Positions 1-8,267 of a stretch of 64,000 nucleotides of DNA are shown here, piece after piece. The stretch's first letter is position 1; each line of letters opens with the position of its first letter. The position numbers and the translations under genes are program-made. The stretch is from Rhodococcoides fascians A44A (GTDB lineage: Bacteria; Actinomycetota; Actinomycetes; Mycobacteriales; Mycobacteriaceae), in NCBI RefSeq assembly GCF_000760735.1, contig NZ_JMEX01000005.1:540458-604457 (forward strand). The letters run 5' to 3'. The notes under the pieces are model-generated. The model did not search any database, had not been told where the DNA came from, and was given only the letters and a program-made list of their open reading frames with translations.

Positions 1-533
1 CCGTCGAAGTCTTCGGTTTCGGCTCCCAGACGGTCGAGCTGTTCCTTCACGACTGCAAATGCCATTCCCTGCGAGTAGCCGCGACGCGCGAGCATTCCAA
101 CGAGTCTGCGCACCACCTTGTCTCGCTCGGACCGCGCATCGGGACTCCCCGGCTCCGGGAGAGACATGGTCCGACACTTCTTCCGTACCAGTTCACTGGC
201 GCGCTCGCGCTCGTCTTCGACATCGATCTGATCGAGTGCGATGCGAGCGAGGTCGTCGCTGACGCCCTTGGTGCGCAGTTCCCGACTCAGGACGTGTTTG
301 CCTTTGCCGGAATACGTGTGCCGGGAATGCACCCACTGCTCCGCGAACGCTGCATCGTCGACCAATTTTGCTGTGGTCAGCCTGTCCAGCACCGCGGTTG
401 CGACAGCGGGGGTGAATCCCTTCTTCGCCAAACGCGTTTCGAGTTCATGCCTGCTGCGTGCTCGGTCGGTCAGCAGCCGAAGGCAGACATCCTGCGCCTG
501 CGCTTCGGTGCCACCACCTTCGCCTGAATCCAC
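1..533 (-). CDS. recX: Regulatory protein RecX (3' end cut by window edge)
   Basis: RecX binds RecA filaments and restrains strand exchange and ATPase activity. About 177 residues are visible before the window edge; the C-terminal end is missing. The helical repeats typical of RecX are readable, for example RHELETRLAKKGF near residue 30, FAEQWVHSRH near 65 and a RELRTKGVSDD segment near 85. The GTG start at 533 lies 16 bases after the recA stop, so recX is the second gene of a recA-recX transcript, its usual position. An in-frame TTG two codons upstream (537) is an alternative start; a stop codon follows directly upstream. Confidence 0.92.
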   Translation of the reverse strand, partial: MDSGEGGGTEAQAQDVCLRLLTDRARSRHELETRLAKKGFTPAVATAVLDRLTTAKLVDDAAFAEQWVHSRHTYSGKGKHVLSRELRTKGVSDDLARIALDQIDVEDERERASELVRKKCRTMSLPEPGSPDARSERDKVVRRLVGMLARRGYSQGMAFAVVKEQLDRLGAETEDFD

Positions 534-549
534 CGACAACTACCCAGAC

Positions 550-1584
550 TTAGAACTCGACGGGCGCGGCTTCGTCGGTGGCCGTGACGTCGGCCCCGAT
601 CTGCAGCTTCTCCATGATCTTCTTCTCGATTTCGTCGCGGATGTCCGGGTTCTCGAGCATGAACTTACGAGCATTTTCCTTGCCCTGCCCGAGCTGATCG
701 CCGTCGTAGGTGAACCAGGAGCCCGACTTGCGAATGAATCCGTGCTCGACGCCCATGTCGATGAGCGAGCCTTCACGGCTGATGCCCTTGCCGTACAGAA
801 TGTCGAACTCTGCCTGCTTGAACGGAGGCGCAACCTTGTTCTTCACGATCTTCACACGTGTGCGGTTGCCGACTGCGTCGGTGCCGTCCTTCAACGTCTC
901 GATACGGCGAACATCGAGGCGAACGGACGAGTAGAACTTGAGTGCCTTACCGCCGGTGGTTGTCTCCGGGGAACCGAACATGACGCCGATCTTCTCGCGC
1001 AACTGGTTGATGAAGATGGCCGTGGTGCCGGAATTGCTGAGCGCACCGGTCATCTTTCGCAGCGCCTGGCTCATGAGGCGAGCCTGGAGACCGACGTGAC
1101 TGTCTCCCATTTCGCCTTCGATCTCGGCGCGCGGCACGAGCGCAGCGACCGAGTCGATGACCAGAATGTCGAGCGCACCCGAGCGGATCAGCATGTCCGC
1201 GATTTCGAGCGCCTGCTCACCGGTGTCCGGCTGCGAGACCAACAGTGCGTCGGTGTCGACGCCCAGCTTCTGTGCGTAGTCCGGGTCCAGCGCGTGCTCG
1301 GCGTCGATGAACGCGGCGATACCGCCGTTGCGCTGCGCGTTGGCAACTGCGTGCAGTGCAACGGTGGTCTTACCCGAGGACTCCGGGCCGTAGATCTCGA
1401 CGACTCGGCCACGCGGCAGTCCACCGATACCGAGCGCTACGTCCAGGGCGATCGACCCGGTGGGAATGACGGCGATCGGCTGACGAACCTCGTCACCGAG
1501 CCGCATCACCGATCCCTTGCCGAAGTTCTTGTCGATCTGCGCTAGTGCGAGATCGAGCGCTTTGTCGCGATCGTATGCAGGCAT
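550..1584 (-). CDS. recA: Recombinase RecA
   Basis: RecA is the strand-exchange ATPase of homologous recombination and the co-protease that triggers LexA cleavage. The 344 residues fit the family. Walker A (GPESSGKT) is at residues 66-73, and the MAW and L2-loop segments ([15 protein letters not shown], then [13 protein letters not shown]) are intact. There is no intein, unlike M. tuberculosis recA. The ATG is preceded by AAGGAG about 7 bases upstream. A PafBC-type promoter (1671-1693) and a LexA box (1745-1758) lie upstream, so expression is probably damage-induced through two routes. recX follows in the same transcript. Confidence 0.99.
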   Translation of the reverse strand: MPAYDRDKALDLALAQIDKNFGKGSVMRLGDEVRQPIAVIPTGSIALDVALGIGGLPRGRVVEIYGPESSGKTTVALHAVANAQRNGGIAAFIDAEHALDPDYAQKLGVDTDALLVSQPDTGEQALEIADMLIRSGALDILVIDSVAALVPRAEIEGEMGDSHVGLQARLMSQALRKMTGALSNSGTTAIFINQLREKIGVMFGSPETTTGGKALKFYSSVRLDVRRIETLKDGTDAVGNRTRVKIVKNKVAPPFKQAEFDILYGKGISREGSLIDMGVEHGFIRKSGSWFTYDGDQLGQGKENARKFMLENPDIRDEIEKKIMEKLQIGADVTATDEAAPVEF

Positions 1585-1670
1585 CGTGATCTCCTTGAGT
1601 GGTCTGTATCCGTGTGGTCTGTATCGGTGCGGTCTGTCAGCGTGGTTCGTAGTTCAGCGTGTTGTCGGTA

Positions 1671-1693
1671 ACCGTAGAGCCACCCACCGACAG
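1671..1693 (-). promoter_or_regulatory. PafBC-type (RecA-NDp) DNA-damage promoter of recA
   Basis: Read on the minus strand, CTGTCGGTG is followed by exactly 8 bases and then TACGGT. This matches the mycobacterial RecA-NDp consensus TTGTCRGTG-N8-TANNNT at all defined positions except the first base. This class is activated by PafBC independently of LexA. Transcription would begin about 80 bases before the recA ATG. Confidence 0.75.
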
Positions 1694-1744
1694 GTTCGAT
1701 CCAGCCGCACTCGACGAGCCCAACCGAATGACACCCAGCATAGG

Positions 1745-1758
1745 CGAACACGTGTTCG
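1745..1758 (-). promoter_or_regulatory. LexA (SOS) box upstream of recA
   Basis: CGAACACGTGTTCG is a perfect palindrome containing the actinobacterial SOS core GAAC-N4-GTTC (1746-1757). It lies about 160 bases before the recA start and about 50 bases upstream of the PafBC-type promoter, consistent with a second, LexA-repressed promoter as in mycobacteria. Confidence 0.8.
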
Positions 1759-1794
1759 ATTGCGTCATCCGACACGCGGAAAGGCCGAGAATTG

Positions 1795-1989
1795 TCACCA
1801 GCGACTACGCGGCACGTCGAACTCCTTGCACAAAGCGCGCCAGACCTCACGCGGATCGACCCCGGCCTCTATCGCCTCGGCGCCGGTGAGCCCGTCGATT
1901 CCGGTGATGACGTGATCGACCAGGATCGAGTCACCCCGAATCTGGCCGAACTCCTCGACGAGCAGTTCACGGAATTCAGTCAATCGCAC
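1795..1989 (-). CDS. DUF3046 family protein
   Basis: This 64-residue protein belongs to the DUF3046 family, short actinobacterial proteins of unknown function found just upstream of recA (Rv2738c position in M. tuberculosis). The GTG start is chosen because family members begin with the sequence seen here, (V/M)RLTEFRELL; a longer frame from 2034 adds 15 residues that do not look native. The core VDHVITGIDGLT and the C-terminal VDPREVWRALCKEFDVP segment are clear. It starts 23 bases after the glycosyltransferase stop, so it probably ends the TetR-glpD-glycosyltransferase transcript. Function unknown. Confidence 0.88.
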   Translation of the reverse strand: MRLTEFRELLVEEFGQIRGDSILVDHVITGIDGLTGAEAIEAGVDPREVWRALCKEFDVPRSRW

Positions 1990-2012
1990 CGCACAACCGT
2001 ACCGAAACCGTG

Positions 2013-3161
2013 TCAGGCGAGAGCAGCGCGGCACACCTCGACCGCATCGTCGACGTCGTGCGCGCCTGCCGCAGCGTCAGCAGCAGCGCGGGCGTAGGAC
2101 GGGCCCCCCAACACTGCCCGCACGGCGGATCCGATCGACTCCGGGGTCGGCGGACGAACCACGATGGCGCTTCCCTGACGCTCGGCGCGGTTAGCCAGCT
2201 CCCATTGATCCCCGCCGCCCGGGACCGCGACCACCGGAACACCGTGGATCAGAGCCTTCGACAGGAGACCGTGCCCACTACCGCACACCACGACGTCGGC
2301 GGCGCGCAACAGCGCGTCCTGACGCCCGAGACCAGCTACGGCCCACGTCGGCAACGACGACGGAGGGTCGTCGAGTATCGACGCCACCACGCGAGTACCG
2401 CTGCCCTGCATTCCTTCCAACGTCATCTCGAGCATTCCCACCGCTCCGGTGAACGCCGTCGACGGCGCCACCATCACGACCGGACCGTCGCCGGGCGGAG
2501 GTTCGAGAACCTCGTTGGTCGGCTCCCAGTGCAAAGGGCCCACGACATGCGCCTCCGACGGCCAATCCGGCCTCGGGACTTCGAGAGCGGGGATCGTGGC
2601 GATCAGTCTGGCCTTCGGCCCCGGATCCTCCGCGGGAAGTCCGATACCGACCCGAGCCGCACTGCGCTGCGCTCGGCCTTGTGCGATCGACCGTCCGGTC
2701 GCGGCGCGCATCATCCGATCGCGAAGCCTACCGCGGAATCCGACGCCACACGCGAGACCACTTCCGATGGGCGGCAACCCTTTCGACGGCGAGTACAGCG
2801 GGTGAGGTGAGAGCTCCACCCAGGGAACACCGAGTTTCTCGGCCGCCATACCGCCTCCGGCAGTCAGTATGTCGGAGACGACGAGATCGGCCGATACAGA
2901 CCGAAGATCCGGAAGAAACTCCGTCGCGACGAATGCGGCGCGCGAGTGAATTCGCTGGCCCGCGTCCATGTCGTCGTCCTCGGGCCGCGGAGCGAGACCC
3001 TCGAGCAACCGGGTGTCCACTCCGGCTGCCCGCGCACCGTCGATCCACCTGGAACCGGTGAACAACACCGGCTCGTCCCCCGCCTCGACGAACTTCAGGC
3101 ACAGAGCTATCGCAGGAAAAGCATGGCCTGGGTCGGGGCCTGCCACTACCGCTACGCGCAC
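2013..3161 (-). CDS. GT-B glycosyltransferase (MGT/UGT-like)
   Basis: A 382-residue nucleotide-sugar glycosyltransferase of the GT1-like GT-B fold, in the position of M. tuberculosis Rv2739c. The N-terminus VRVAVVAGPDPGHAFPAI is the usual first strand and glycine loop. The C-terminal donor-site region is recognisable as VVVCGSGHGLLSKAL, HGVPVVAVPGGGDQ and ELANRAERQG. The GTG at 3161 is chosen because the frame upstream lies inside the glpD gene. It begins 22 bases after the glpD stop and is probably co-transcribed. Donor and acceptor are unknown; a lipid or polyketide acceptor is only inferred from the family and the neighbours. Confidence 0.85.
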   Translation of the reverse strand: MRVAVVAGPDPGHAFPAIALCLKFVEAGDEPVLFTGSRWIDGARAAGVDTRLLEGLAPRPEDDDMDAGQRIHSRAAFVATEFLPDLRSVSADLVVSDILTAGGGMAAEKLGVPWVELSPHPLYSPSKGLPPIGSGLACGVGFRGRLRDRMMRAATGRSIAQGRAQRSAARVGIGLPAEDPGPKARLIATIPALEVPRPDWPSEAHVVGPLHWEPTNEVLEPPPGDGPVVMVAPSTAFTGAVGMLEMTLEGMQGSGTRVVASILDDPPSSLPTWAVAGLGRQDALLRAADVVVCGSGHGLLSKALIHGVPVVAVPGGGDQWELANRAERQGSAIVVRPPTPESIGSAVRAVLGGPSYARAAADAAAGAHDVDDAVEVCRAALA

Positions 3162-3183
3162 AGGTTCAGCGTGCCACAGATGT

Positions 3184-4770
3184 TCACCGACGCGTGTGCA
3201 GGAACTGCTCGAGCGCTCGCTCCGCGGAGTCCACGGCTCGCGCCCGATCGACGTCCACCAGCCCGATCCTCGTGCGTCGGTCGAGGAGATCGCCCACGGA
3301 CCGAGCACCCTCGTACTGCACCGAGAAGGCCAACTCCGCCTCACAGATGTCGATCCCCTCCGCTACCGGTGCCCACCCACCAGGCATCCGGTCCGCGAGC
3401 GCTCGAACGAGCATGGCGTCGGCACCGAACCGCCGGACCACGGACACCGGGGCGTCGATGGCATCGAGGGTCTGCTGCGTCGCGGCCCCCACGAGCGGAA
3501 TCGATGCCGTGCGCGAAGGTCCGAGCGTCTCACCGAGAGCCGTCGCCACCACGTCGACGGCCTGCTCGGCCATCAACCGGTACGTCGTCAGCTTGCCGCC
3601 GACCACACCGACGGGTCCGGCACCGTCGTCGAGCACGGCGTGCCGACGGGACAGGTCGGCCGAAGCGCCGTCACCCGAGGCCAGCAGCGGACGCAGCCCG
3701 GCGAAGGATCCGATGACGTCGGCGCGCGTCGGCGCCGGGTCGACGACGGTGCCGAGAACTGCGAGCAGGAAGTCCACCTCCGTGTCCGAGGCGACGGGGA
3801 CATCCGGTACCGGGCCCGAGGTCGCCTCGTCGGTCAATCCGACGTACACGCGGCCGAGCGGCGCTGGAAGTGCGAACACGAAGCGGTTGCGCTCACCGGG
3901 TATCGGGATGGTGAGCGAACAGTTCAGCCCGCCGAACGTCGAATCGTCGAAGACCAGGTGCGTCCCGCGGCTGGGACGCAGGGTGATTCGGGAGTCGATC
4001 TCACCAGCCCACACCCCTGCGGAGTTGACGACGATCCGCGCCCTGATGCGAGTACTCTCTCCGGACTCGGTATCGGTGATCCGAGCCGACGTTCGGTCCA
4101 CGTCGGATGCGCCGAGTCCGGTCAGGACGGAGGCCCCGTACGACGCGGCTGTACGCGCAACGGCCACGACGAGTCGGGCGTCGTCGACCAACTGCCCGTC
4201 CCAGGATCGTGCGCCGCCGCGCAGTCCGCGACGCCGAACAGTGGGCGCGGCGTCGACCACGCTGCCTGCTCCGATCAGATCTGCGCGTGGCAGCAACGCC
4301 GCGGGCGTCCCGGCGGCCGCTCTGAGTGCATCTCCTGCGGCCTGCCCAGCCCTGATCACGACGGCATCGACCCGAGAGACCGACTCGTGCAACGGAATGA
4401 TCGTCGGGAGGCGCCGAACCAGATGCGGCGCTGTACGGGTCATCAGGATCCCGCGCTCCACCGCACTCTCGTGGGCGATCCCGACGTGGCCCGACGCTAG
4501 ATACCGCAGGCCGCCGTGGACCAGTTTGGAACTCCACCGGCTCGTCCCGAACGCCAGATCGTGCTTCTCGACGAGAGCAACGCTCAGCCCGCGCGACGCC
4601 GCGTCGAGCGCAACGCCTGCACCGGTGACGCCGCCACCCACGACCAGAACATCGACAACGTCACCGTCCCAGAGCTTTTCGAGATCGCGTTCACGTCGAG
4701 CGCCGTTCAGCGCCGAACTGCCGGAGGGGGCCGAACTGCTGGAAGGGGCCGAACTGCCGGAGGGTCTCAC
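3184..4770 (-). CDS. glpD: FAD-dependent glycerol-3-phosphate dehydrogenase
   Basis: GlpD oxidises sn-glycerol 3-phosphate to dihydroxyacetone phosphate and passes electrons to quinone at the membrane. The 528 residues carry the FAD dinucleotide-binding stretch VLVVGGGVTGAGVALDAASR (41-60) and the GlpD signature FGTSRWSSKLVHGGLRYL. The GTG start overlaps the TetR stop (GTGA), so translation is coupled. The first 20 or so residues are a Ser/Ala/Pro/Gly tail encoded by three 18-bp repeats (4712-4765) and are unlikely to be part of the fold. The TetR-glpD pair opposite a flavoprotein and a lipid kinase matches Rv2249c-Rv2252. Confidence 0.95.
   Translation of the reverse strand: MRPSGSSAPSSSSAPSGSSALNGARRERDLEKLWDGDVVDVLVVGGGVTGAGVALDAASRGLSVALVEKHDLAFGTSRWSSKLVHGGLRYLASGHVGIAHESAVERGILMTRTAPHLVRRLPTIIPLHESVSRVDAVVIRAGQAAGDALRAAAGTPAALLPRADLIGAGSVVDAAPTVRRRGLRGGARSWDGQLVDDARLVVAVARTAASYGASVLTGLGASDVDRTSARITDTESGESTRIRARIVVNSAGVWAGEIDSRITLRPSRGTHLVFDDSTFGGLNCSLTIPIPGERNRFVFALPAPLGRVYVGLTDEATSGPVPDVPVASDTEVDFLLAVLGTVVDPAPTRADVIGSFAGLRPLLASGDGASADLSRRHAVLDDGAGPVGVVGGKLTTYRLMAEQAVDVVATALGETLGPSRTASIPLVGAATQQTLDAIDAPVSVVRRFGADAMLVRALADRMPGGWAPVAEGIDICEAELAFSVQYEGARSVGDLLDRRTRIGLVDVDRARAVDSAERALEQFLHTRR
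4712..4765. repeat. Three 18-bp tandem repeats at the glpD 5' end
   Basis: Units 4712-4729, 4730-4747 and 4748-4765 follow GCCGAACTGCYGGARGGG with two or three differences. They encode the Ser-Ser-Ala-Pro-Ser-Gly type repeats at the GlpD N-terminus. Copy number may vary between strains. Confidence 0.85.
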
Positions 4771-5384
4771 GGACCAGCCGGGCTGAGGTACGCGTCGACG
4801 GCGTAGGAGACTTCCGCGATCAACTCGTCACCGGGAATGCGCTGCGCGACCATGTTCGCCGATTGAACTGCGGACTGGACCATGAGAAGAACGACGGTCG
4901 CCAGATGAATCGTGTTTCCTGGGCGGATCGACGAGTCCCGTTGCCCTGCAGCCACGACGGGTGCGAGCGCGTCGATGATCAGCGACTGACTGGTGCCGAG
5001 CCGGTGGAGGATGTAGGTGGACAGGATGTCCGAGTCGGACTCGATGATCTTGACGAACAGCGGATGTGAACGCACCTTGTCCGCCACATCGCGTGCGGCG
5101 GAGGACACCTGTGGTCGGACAGGAGCGTCGAGATCGAACGACGGCATGACCGAACCGATCTCACGCGTCAGCAACGACGACACGACGGCCCGTGTGTCCG
5201 CCCAGCGCCGGTAGACCGTCGGCCGGCTGACCCCGGCACGTCGAGCGATCTCGGCGAGAGTGGTGCGCCGGACACCGTGTTCGAGGATGCAGGAACGCGC
5301 CGCGTCGAGCACCTGATCTTCGACGGAGGACGAATCCTTCACGGCAGACGAGCCTGCAACGGACTGGTCACTCACTGTCGGCAC
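4767..5384 (-). CDS. TetR-family transcriptional regulator
   Basis: A 205-residue TetR repressor. The helix-turn-helix TTLAEIARRAGVSRPTVYRR is at residues 41-60, followed by a divergent ligand-binding domain. It shares its control region with the flavoprotein gene at 5458, and the GTTAC(A)-type inverted repeat at 5423-5447 lies between the two starts, so it probably represses both directions. The glpD gene overlaps its stop by 4 bases. A ligand related to glycerol phosphate or a lipid is inferred only from the neighbours. A second GTG at 5375 is a possible start. Confidence 0.9.
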   Translation of the reverse strand: MPTVSDQSVAGSSAVKDSSSVEDQVLDAARSCILEHGVRRTTLAEIARRAGVSRPTVYRRWADTRAVVSSLLTREIGSVMPSFDLDAPVRPQVSSAARDVADKVRSHPLFVKIIESDSDILSTYILHRLGTSQSLIIDALAPVVAAGQRDSSIRPGNTIHLATVVLLMVQSAVQSANMVAQRIPGDELIAEVSYAVDAYLSPAGP

Positions 5385-5422
5385 CTCGCTCGGTGGCCTC
5401 GAGAACTGAAAACCGAGACCGG

Positions 5423-5447
5423 GTTACAAATATGCAAGCTGTGTAAC
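5423..5447. promoter_or_regulatory. Inverted repeat, probable TetR operator
   Basis: GTTACA (5423-5428) and TGTAAC (5442-5447) are perfect inverted arms separated by 13 bases, in the divergent region between the TetR gene and the flavoprotein gene. The right arm ends 10 bases before the flavoprotein ATG, where repressor binding would block transcription. Confidence 0.65.
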
Positions 5448-5457
5448 ACTATAGATC

Positions 5458-7095
5458 ATGCAGGAACATCCCCCGGTGGAGCTGCCCGGCGCGTCGCCCT
5501 CGACGATGGTCTGGGATGCGTGGGGAACCGCTGAGAACAAGCGCGTTCTGCCGTCCGAGGTTCGAGACCTGCTGCAGTCCGCGCTGGGCATCTCCCCCGC
5601 ACCGGATCGGCCCGATCGGGAGGTTGCTCCGGTGCGGCTGACTCGGTCGCGCCTGACCGACGACCGACGCCGCGGTTTCGAGGACATCGTCGGTGTCGCA
5701 TACATTTCCACCGACGACGATGTTCGACTTCGGTATCTCGGCGGCAAGAGCACGACCGATCTGCTGGCCCGGCGCCGCGGCGGGGTGCAGCACGCCCCGG
5801 ACGCAGTCCTCTTCCCCGCGGATACGCAGCAGGTGGAATCCCTCCTCCGGTACTGCAGCGACTTCGCGATCGCCGTCGTTCCGTTCGGCGGTGGCACCAG
5901 CGTCGTCGGCGGAGTCGACCCGGTCCGCGAATGGTTCGACACCGTGGTCACGGTCAGCACACGTCGACTCGACGCACTGACCCATCTCGACGTCGAATCT
6001 CGCACCGCAACGTTGCTGGCGGGAGTCACCGGCCCGGAAGCCGAGGAGATGCTCGGCCGTCACGGCCTGACCCTCGGTCATTTCCCGCAGTCGTTCGCCT
6101 TCGCCAGCATCGGAGGATTCGCCGCGACGCGGTCGTCGGGCCAGTCGTCCTCGGGATACGGTCGTTTCGACGACATGGTCGAGGCGATGACCGTCGTCAC
6201 CCCCGTCGGCACGACCGTCTGCGGACGAGCGCCTGCGTCGGCGGCGGGACCGGACCTGCGGCAGATCTTCCTCGGTTCCGAGGGCACTCTGGGAATCGTG
6301 ACGTCGGTGACCGTACGAGTGCGGCCGATCCCTCGGTACACCGAGTATCGGTGCTGGCATTTTCCGGACTTCGCCTCCGGTCTCGAGGCACTGCGGCAGC
6401 TGTCGGTGGCACCGGGCAGACCGACGGTCGTGAGGCTGTCCGACGAAGCCGAATCCGCCATCGACGCCGCGCTGGCGGGACGGGCCGGGCAGGACGCAGA
6501 GCAGGGCGGGTGCACCGCCGTGGCGACGTTCGACTGCCCCGACGGCACAGCCGCCGCGATCGACGCTGCCGCGGCCGCAGACGTGGTGGTGATCGCCGCC
6601 GGCGGACGTGTGACGGACCCCGAGGGTGCCAGGCGATGGGAAGCGAAACGTTTCGATTCGCCCTATCTGCGTGACGCGCTGCTCGACGCGGGCGCTCTGG
6701 CCGAGACTCTCGAGACAGCGACGAGCTGGTCGAATCTGAGCGCGGTTCGCGCCCGGGTCACCACCGCTCTCGTCGAGGCGCTCACCGGGCTCGGCACTCC
6801 TCCGATCGTGATGTGTCATGTGTCGCACGTGTACGCCACCGGTGCGTCGCTGTACGTCACGGTGGTCTGCGCGGCAGCACCCGATGCGACGGCTCAGTGG
6901 ACTACGGCGAAGCGTGCAGCGACGGCAGCCATCGTCAACAGTGGAGCGACCGTCACACACCATCACGCCGTGGGCCGCGACCACCGATCATGGATGCCCG
7001 ACGAGATCGGACCTGTCGGGTCTGCTGTCCTTCGAGCAGTGAAGGTCGCCGTCGATCCCGCGGGAATTCTGAATCCTGGCAAACTGATTCCGTGA
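5458..7095 (+). CDS. FAD-linked oxidase, alkyl-dihydroxyacetonephosphate synthase-like
   Basis: A 545-residue member of the FAD_binding_4/FAD-oxidase C family, closest in layout to alkyl-DHAP synthase (AGPS), which swaps the acyl chain of acyl-DHAP for a fatty alcohol to make ether lipids. The FAD pyrophosphate loop PFGGGTSVVGG is at residues 142-152, and the AGPS-type triple histidine (VTHHHAVGRDHR) is at about 501-503. The ATG has no clear ribosome-binding site. The next gene, a diacylglycerol kinase, overlaps its stop by 4 bases. It matches Rv2251. True substrate is unproven; a D-lactate or glycolate dehydrogenase role is less likely given the HHH motif. Confidence 0.85.
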   Translation: MQEHPPVELPGASPSTMVWDAWGTAENKRVLPSEVRDLLQSALGISPAPDRPDREVAPVRLTRSRLTDDRRRGFEDIVGVAYISTDDDVRLRYLGGKSTTDLLARRRGGVQHAPDAVLFPADTQQVESLLRYCSDFAIAVVPFGGGTSVVGGVDPVREWFDTVVTVSTRRLDALTHLDVESRTATLLAGVTGPEAEEMLGRHGLTLGHFPQSFAFASIGGFAATRSSGQSSSGYGRFDDMVEAMTVVTPVGTTVCGRAPASAAGPDLRQIFLGSEGTLGIVTSVTVRVRPIPRYTEYRCWHFPDFASGLEALRQLSVAPGRPTVVRLSDEAESAIDAALAGRAGQDAEQGGCTAVATFDCPDGTAAAIDAAAAADVVVIAAGGRVTDPEGARRWEAKRFDSPYLRDALLDAGALAETLETATSWSNLSAVRARVTTALVEALTGLGTPPIVMCHVSHVYATGASLYVTVVCAAAPDATAQWTTAKRAATAAIVNSGATVTHHHAVGRDHRSWMPDEIGPVGSAVLRAVKVAVDPAGILNPGKLIP

Positions 7096-7997
7096 CTGTC
7101 ACGGTTCTGACGAACCCCACTGCAGGCCGTGGGCGCGGAGTCCGCGTGTCCACCGCCGTCGTTGCACGATTACGCGAGCGAGGCGTCGACGTCGTCACCA
7201 TCGAGGGCAGAACTCCGGGCGAAGCACTCGATCAGGCCAAAAGAGCGGTCCGCACCGGGACCGACTGTCTCGTGGCCGTCGGGGGCGACGGACTGGTCAA
7301 CCTCGCTCTGCAAGCAGTCGCCACGACCACGACCCCGCTGGCTGTCGCCCCTGCCGGGACGGGCAACGACTTCGCTCGCCTCGTCGGAATCCCGCTGGAC
7401 GACCCGGTGGCGGCGGCGGACATCGTCATCGACGATCGACGCCGATCGCTCGACCTCGGGCGGGTGGGCAACAGATGGTTCGCGACCGTCCTGTCGAGCG
7501 GATTCGACAGTCTGGTCACCGAACGCGCCAACGGGATGAAGTGGCCGTCCGGCCCGTCGAAGTACAACATCGCAATGCTGCTGGAATTGAGCCGGTTTCG
7601 GACCATCAGGTACTCGGTCGAGCTCGACGGACACTCGTCGGACATCGATGCGACGCTGGTGACGGTCGGTAACGGCCCGTCCTACGGGGGCGGTATGGCG
7701 ATCTGTCCCGGCGCCGTCGCCGACGACGGACTGTTCGACGTGACCATCGTCAGAGCCTCCAGCCGCAGTCGGTTGGTCCGCCTCTCCCCCACGTTGTACA
7801 AGGGCACGCACGTCGACCTTCCCGATGTCGAGACCCACCGCGCGGCCCGGGTCCGCCTCAGCGCTCCCGGGATGGTCGCGTACGCCGACGGGGAGAGGTT
7901 CACTCCGTTGCCGGTGCAGATCGACTCGATCCCCGGAGCCGTCACCGCCCTCGTGGGAACTACAGCTTGGTCAGATCGCGCTGATCGCCCGCGGTGA
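7092..7997 (+). CDS. Diacylglycerol kinase family lipid kinase
   Basis: A 301-residue DAGK_cat protein (Rv2252-like), expected to phosphorylate diacylglycerol or a related lipid alcohol. The GTG start overlaps the flavoprotein stop (GTGA), and the N-terminus VTVTVLTNPTAGRGRG is the usual phosphate-binding beginning. The kinase loop reads GGDGLVN at residues 64-70, with Leu in place of the usual Thr after GGDG, whereas PAGTGNDFAR (87-96) is canonical. The C-terminal NGPSYGGGMAICPGAVADDG segment is typical. The last 38 bases overlap the convergent small membrane-protein gene. Confidence 0.92.
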   Translation: MTVTVLTNPTAGRGRGVRVSTAVVARLRERGVDVVTIEGRTPGEALDQAKRAVRTGTDCLVAVGGDGLVNLALQAVATTTTPLAVAPAGTGNDFARLVGIPLDDPVAAADIVIDDRRRSLDLGRVGNRWFATVLSSGFDSLVTERANGMKWPSGPSKYNIAMLLELSRFRTIRYSVELDGHSSDIDATLVTVGNGPSYGGGMAICPGAVADDGLFDVTIVRASSRSRLVRLSPTLYKGTHVDLPDVETHRAARVRLSAPGMVAYADGERFTPLPVQIDSIPGAVTALVGTTAWSDRADRPR

Positions 7998-8133
7998 TCG
8001 CCTTGACCAACCAGTAGATGCCGAACACGATTGCCGCTGTCACCGCCACCCAGAACAAGCCCTTGATCACCGTGCCGAGAACGGCGAACGCGAGCCAGAC
8101 CAGGACGATGATGCCGAGAACTTTCCAGAACAT
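7960..8133 (-). CDS. Small two-helix hydrophobic membrane protein
   Basis: A 57-residue protein: two hydrophobic helices (about residues 5-22 and 25-46) and a short charged tail, AGDQRDLTKL. The ATG is preceded by GGAAAGGGAA, a good ribosome-binding site. A longer frame runs upstream to 8841 but passes through pspM on the same strand in another frame and is not credible. It lies 134 bases downstream of pspM, the place held by pspN in M. tuberculosis, but no PspN similarity is visible. Function unknown; a stress-linked membrane peptide is a guess from position. It overlaps the diacylglycerol kinase tail by 38 bases. Confidence 0.75.
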   Translation of the reverse strand: MFWKVLGIIVLVWLAFAVLGTVIKGLFWVAVTAAIVFGIYWLVKAITAGDQRDLTKL

Positions 8134-8267
8134 GTGATTCCCTTTCCTTGGTGTGCTTCCGATCCTGGCATGCCGTGGACGCGAAAACACCACTCCAGCA
8201 GGGAGTTCAGGGAAAGATGGGGGAATACCCTTAAGTCTCGGAACGCGCACCCGAGGGCGCGGAAGCC

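Noticed and set aside
1..533. recX as a pseudogene because it lacks an end
   Set aside because: The frame is open to the window edge; it is simply cut, not broken.
241..1545. Long plus-strand open frame (434 codons) opposite recA and recX
   Set aside because: It is the antisense shadow of recA in GC-rich DNA; no ribosome-binding site or recognisable domain.
2968..4500. 510-codon plus-strand frame opposite glpD
   Set aside because: Shadow frame; GlpD on the minus strand is unambiguous.
5449..6984. 511-codon minus-strand frame opposite the AGPS-like gene
   Set aside because: Composition is Arg/Gly-rich shadow; the plus-strand gene has clear family motifs.
8225..8230. GGGTAT (minus) as a SigF/SigB -10 for the 57-residue peptide gene
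   Set aside because: No convincing GTTT-type -35 at 15-17 bases; position alone is too weak.
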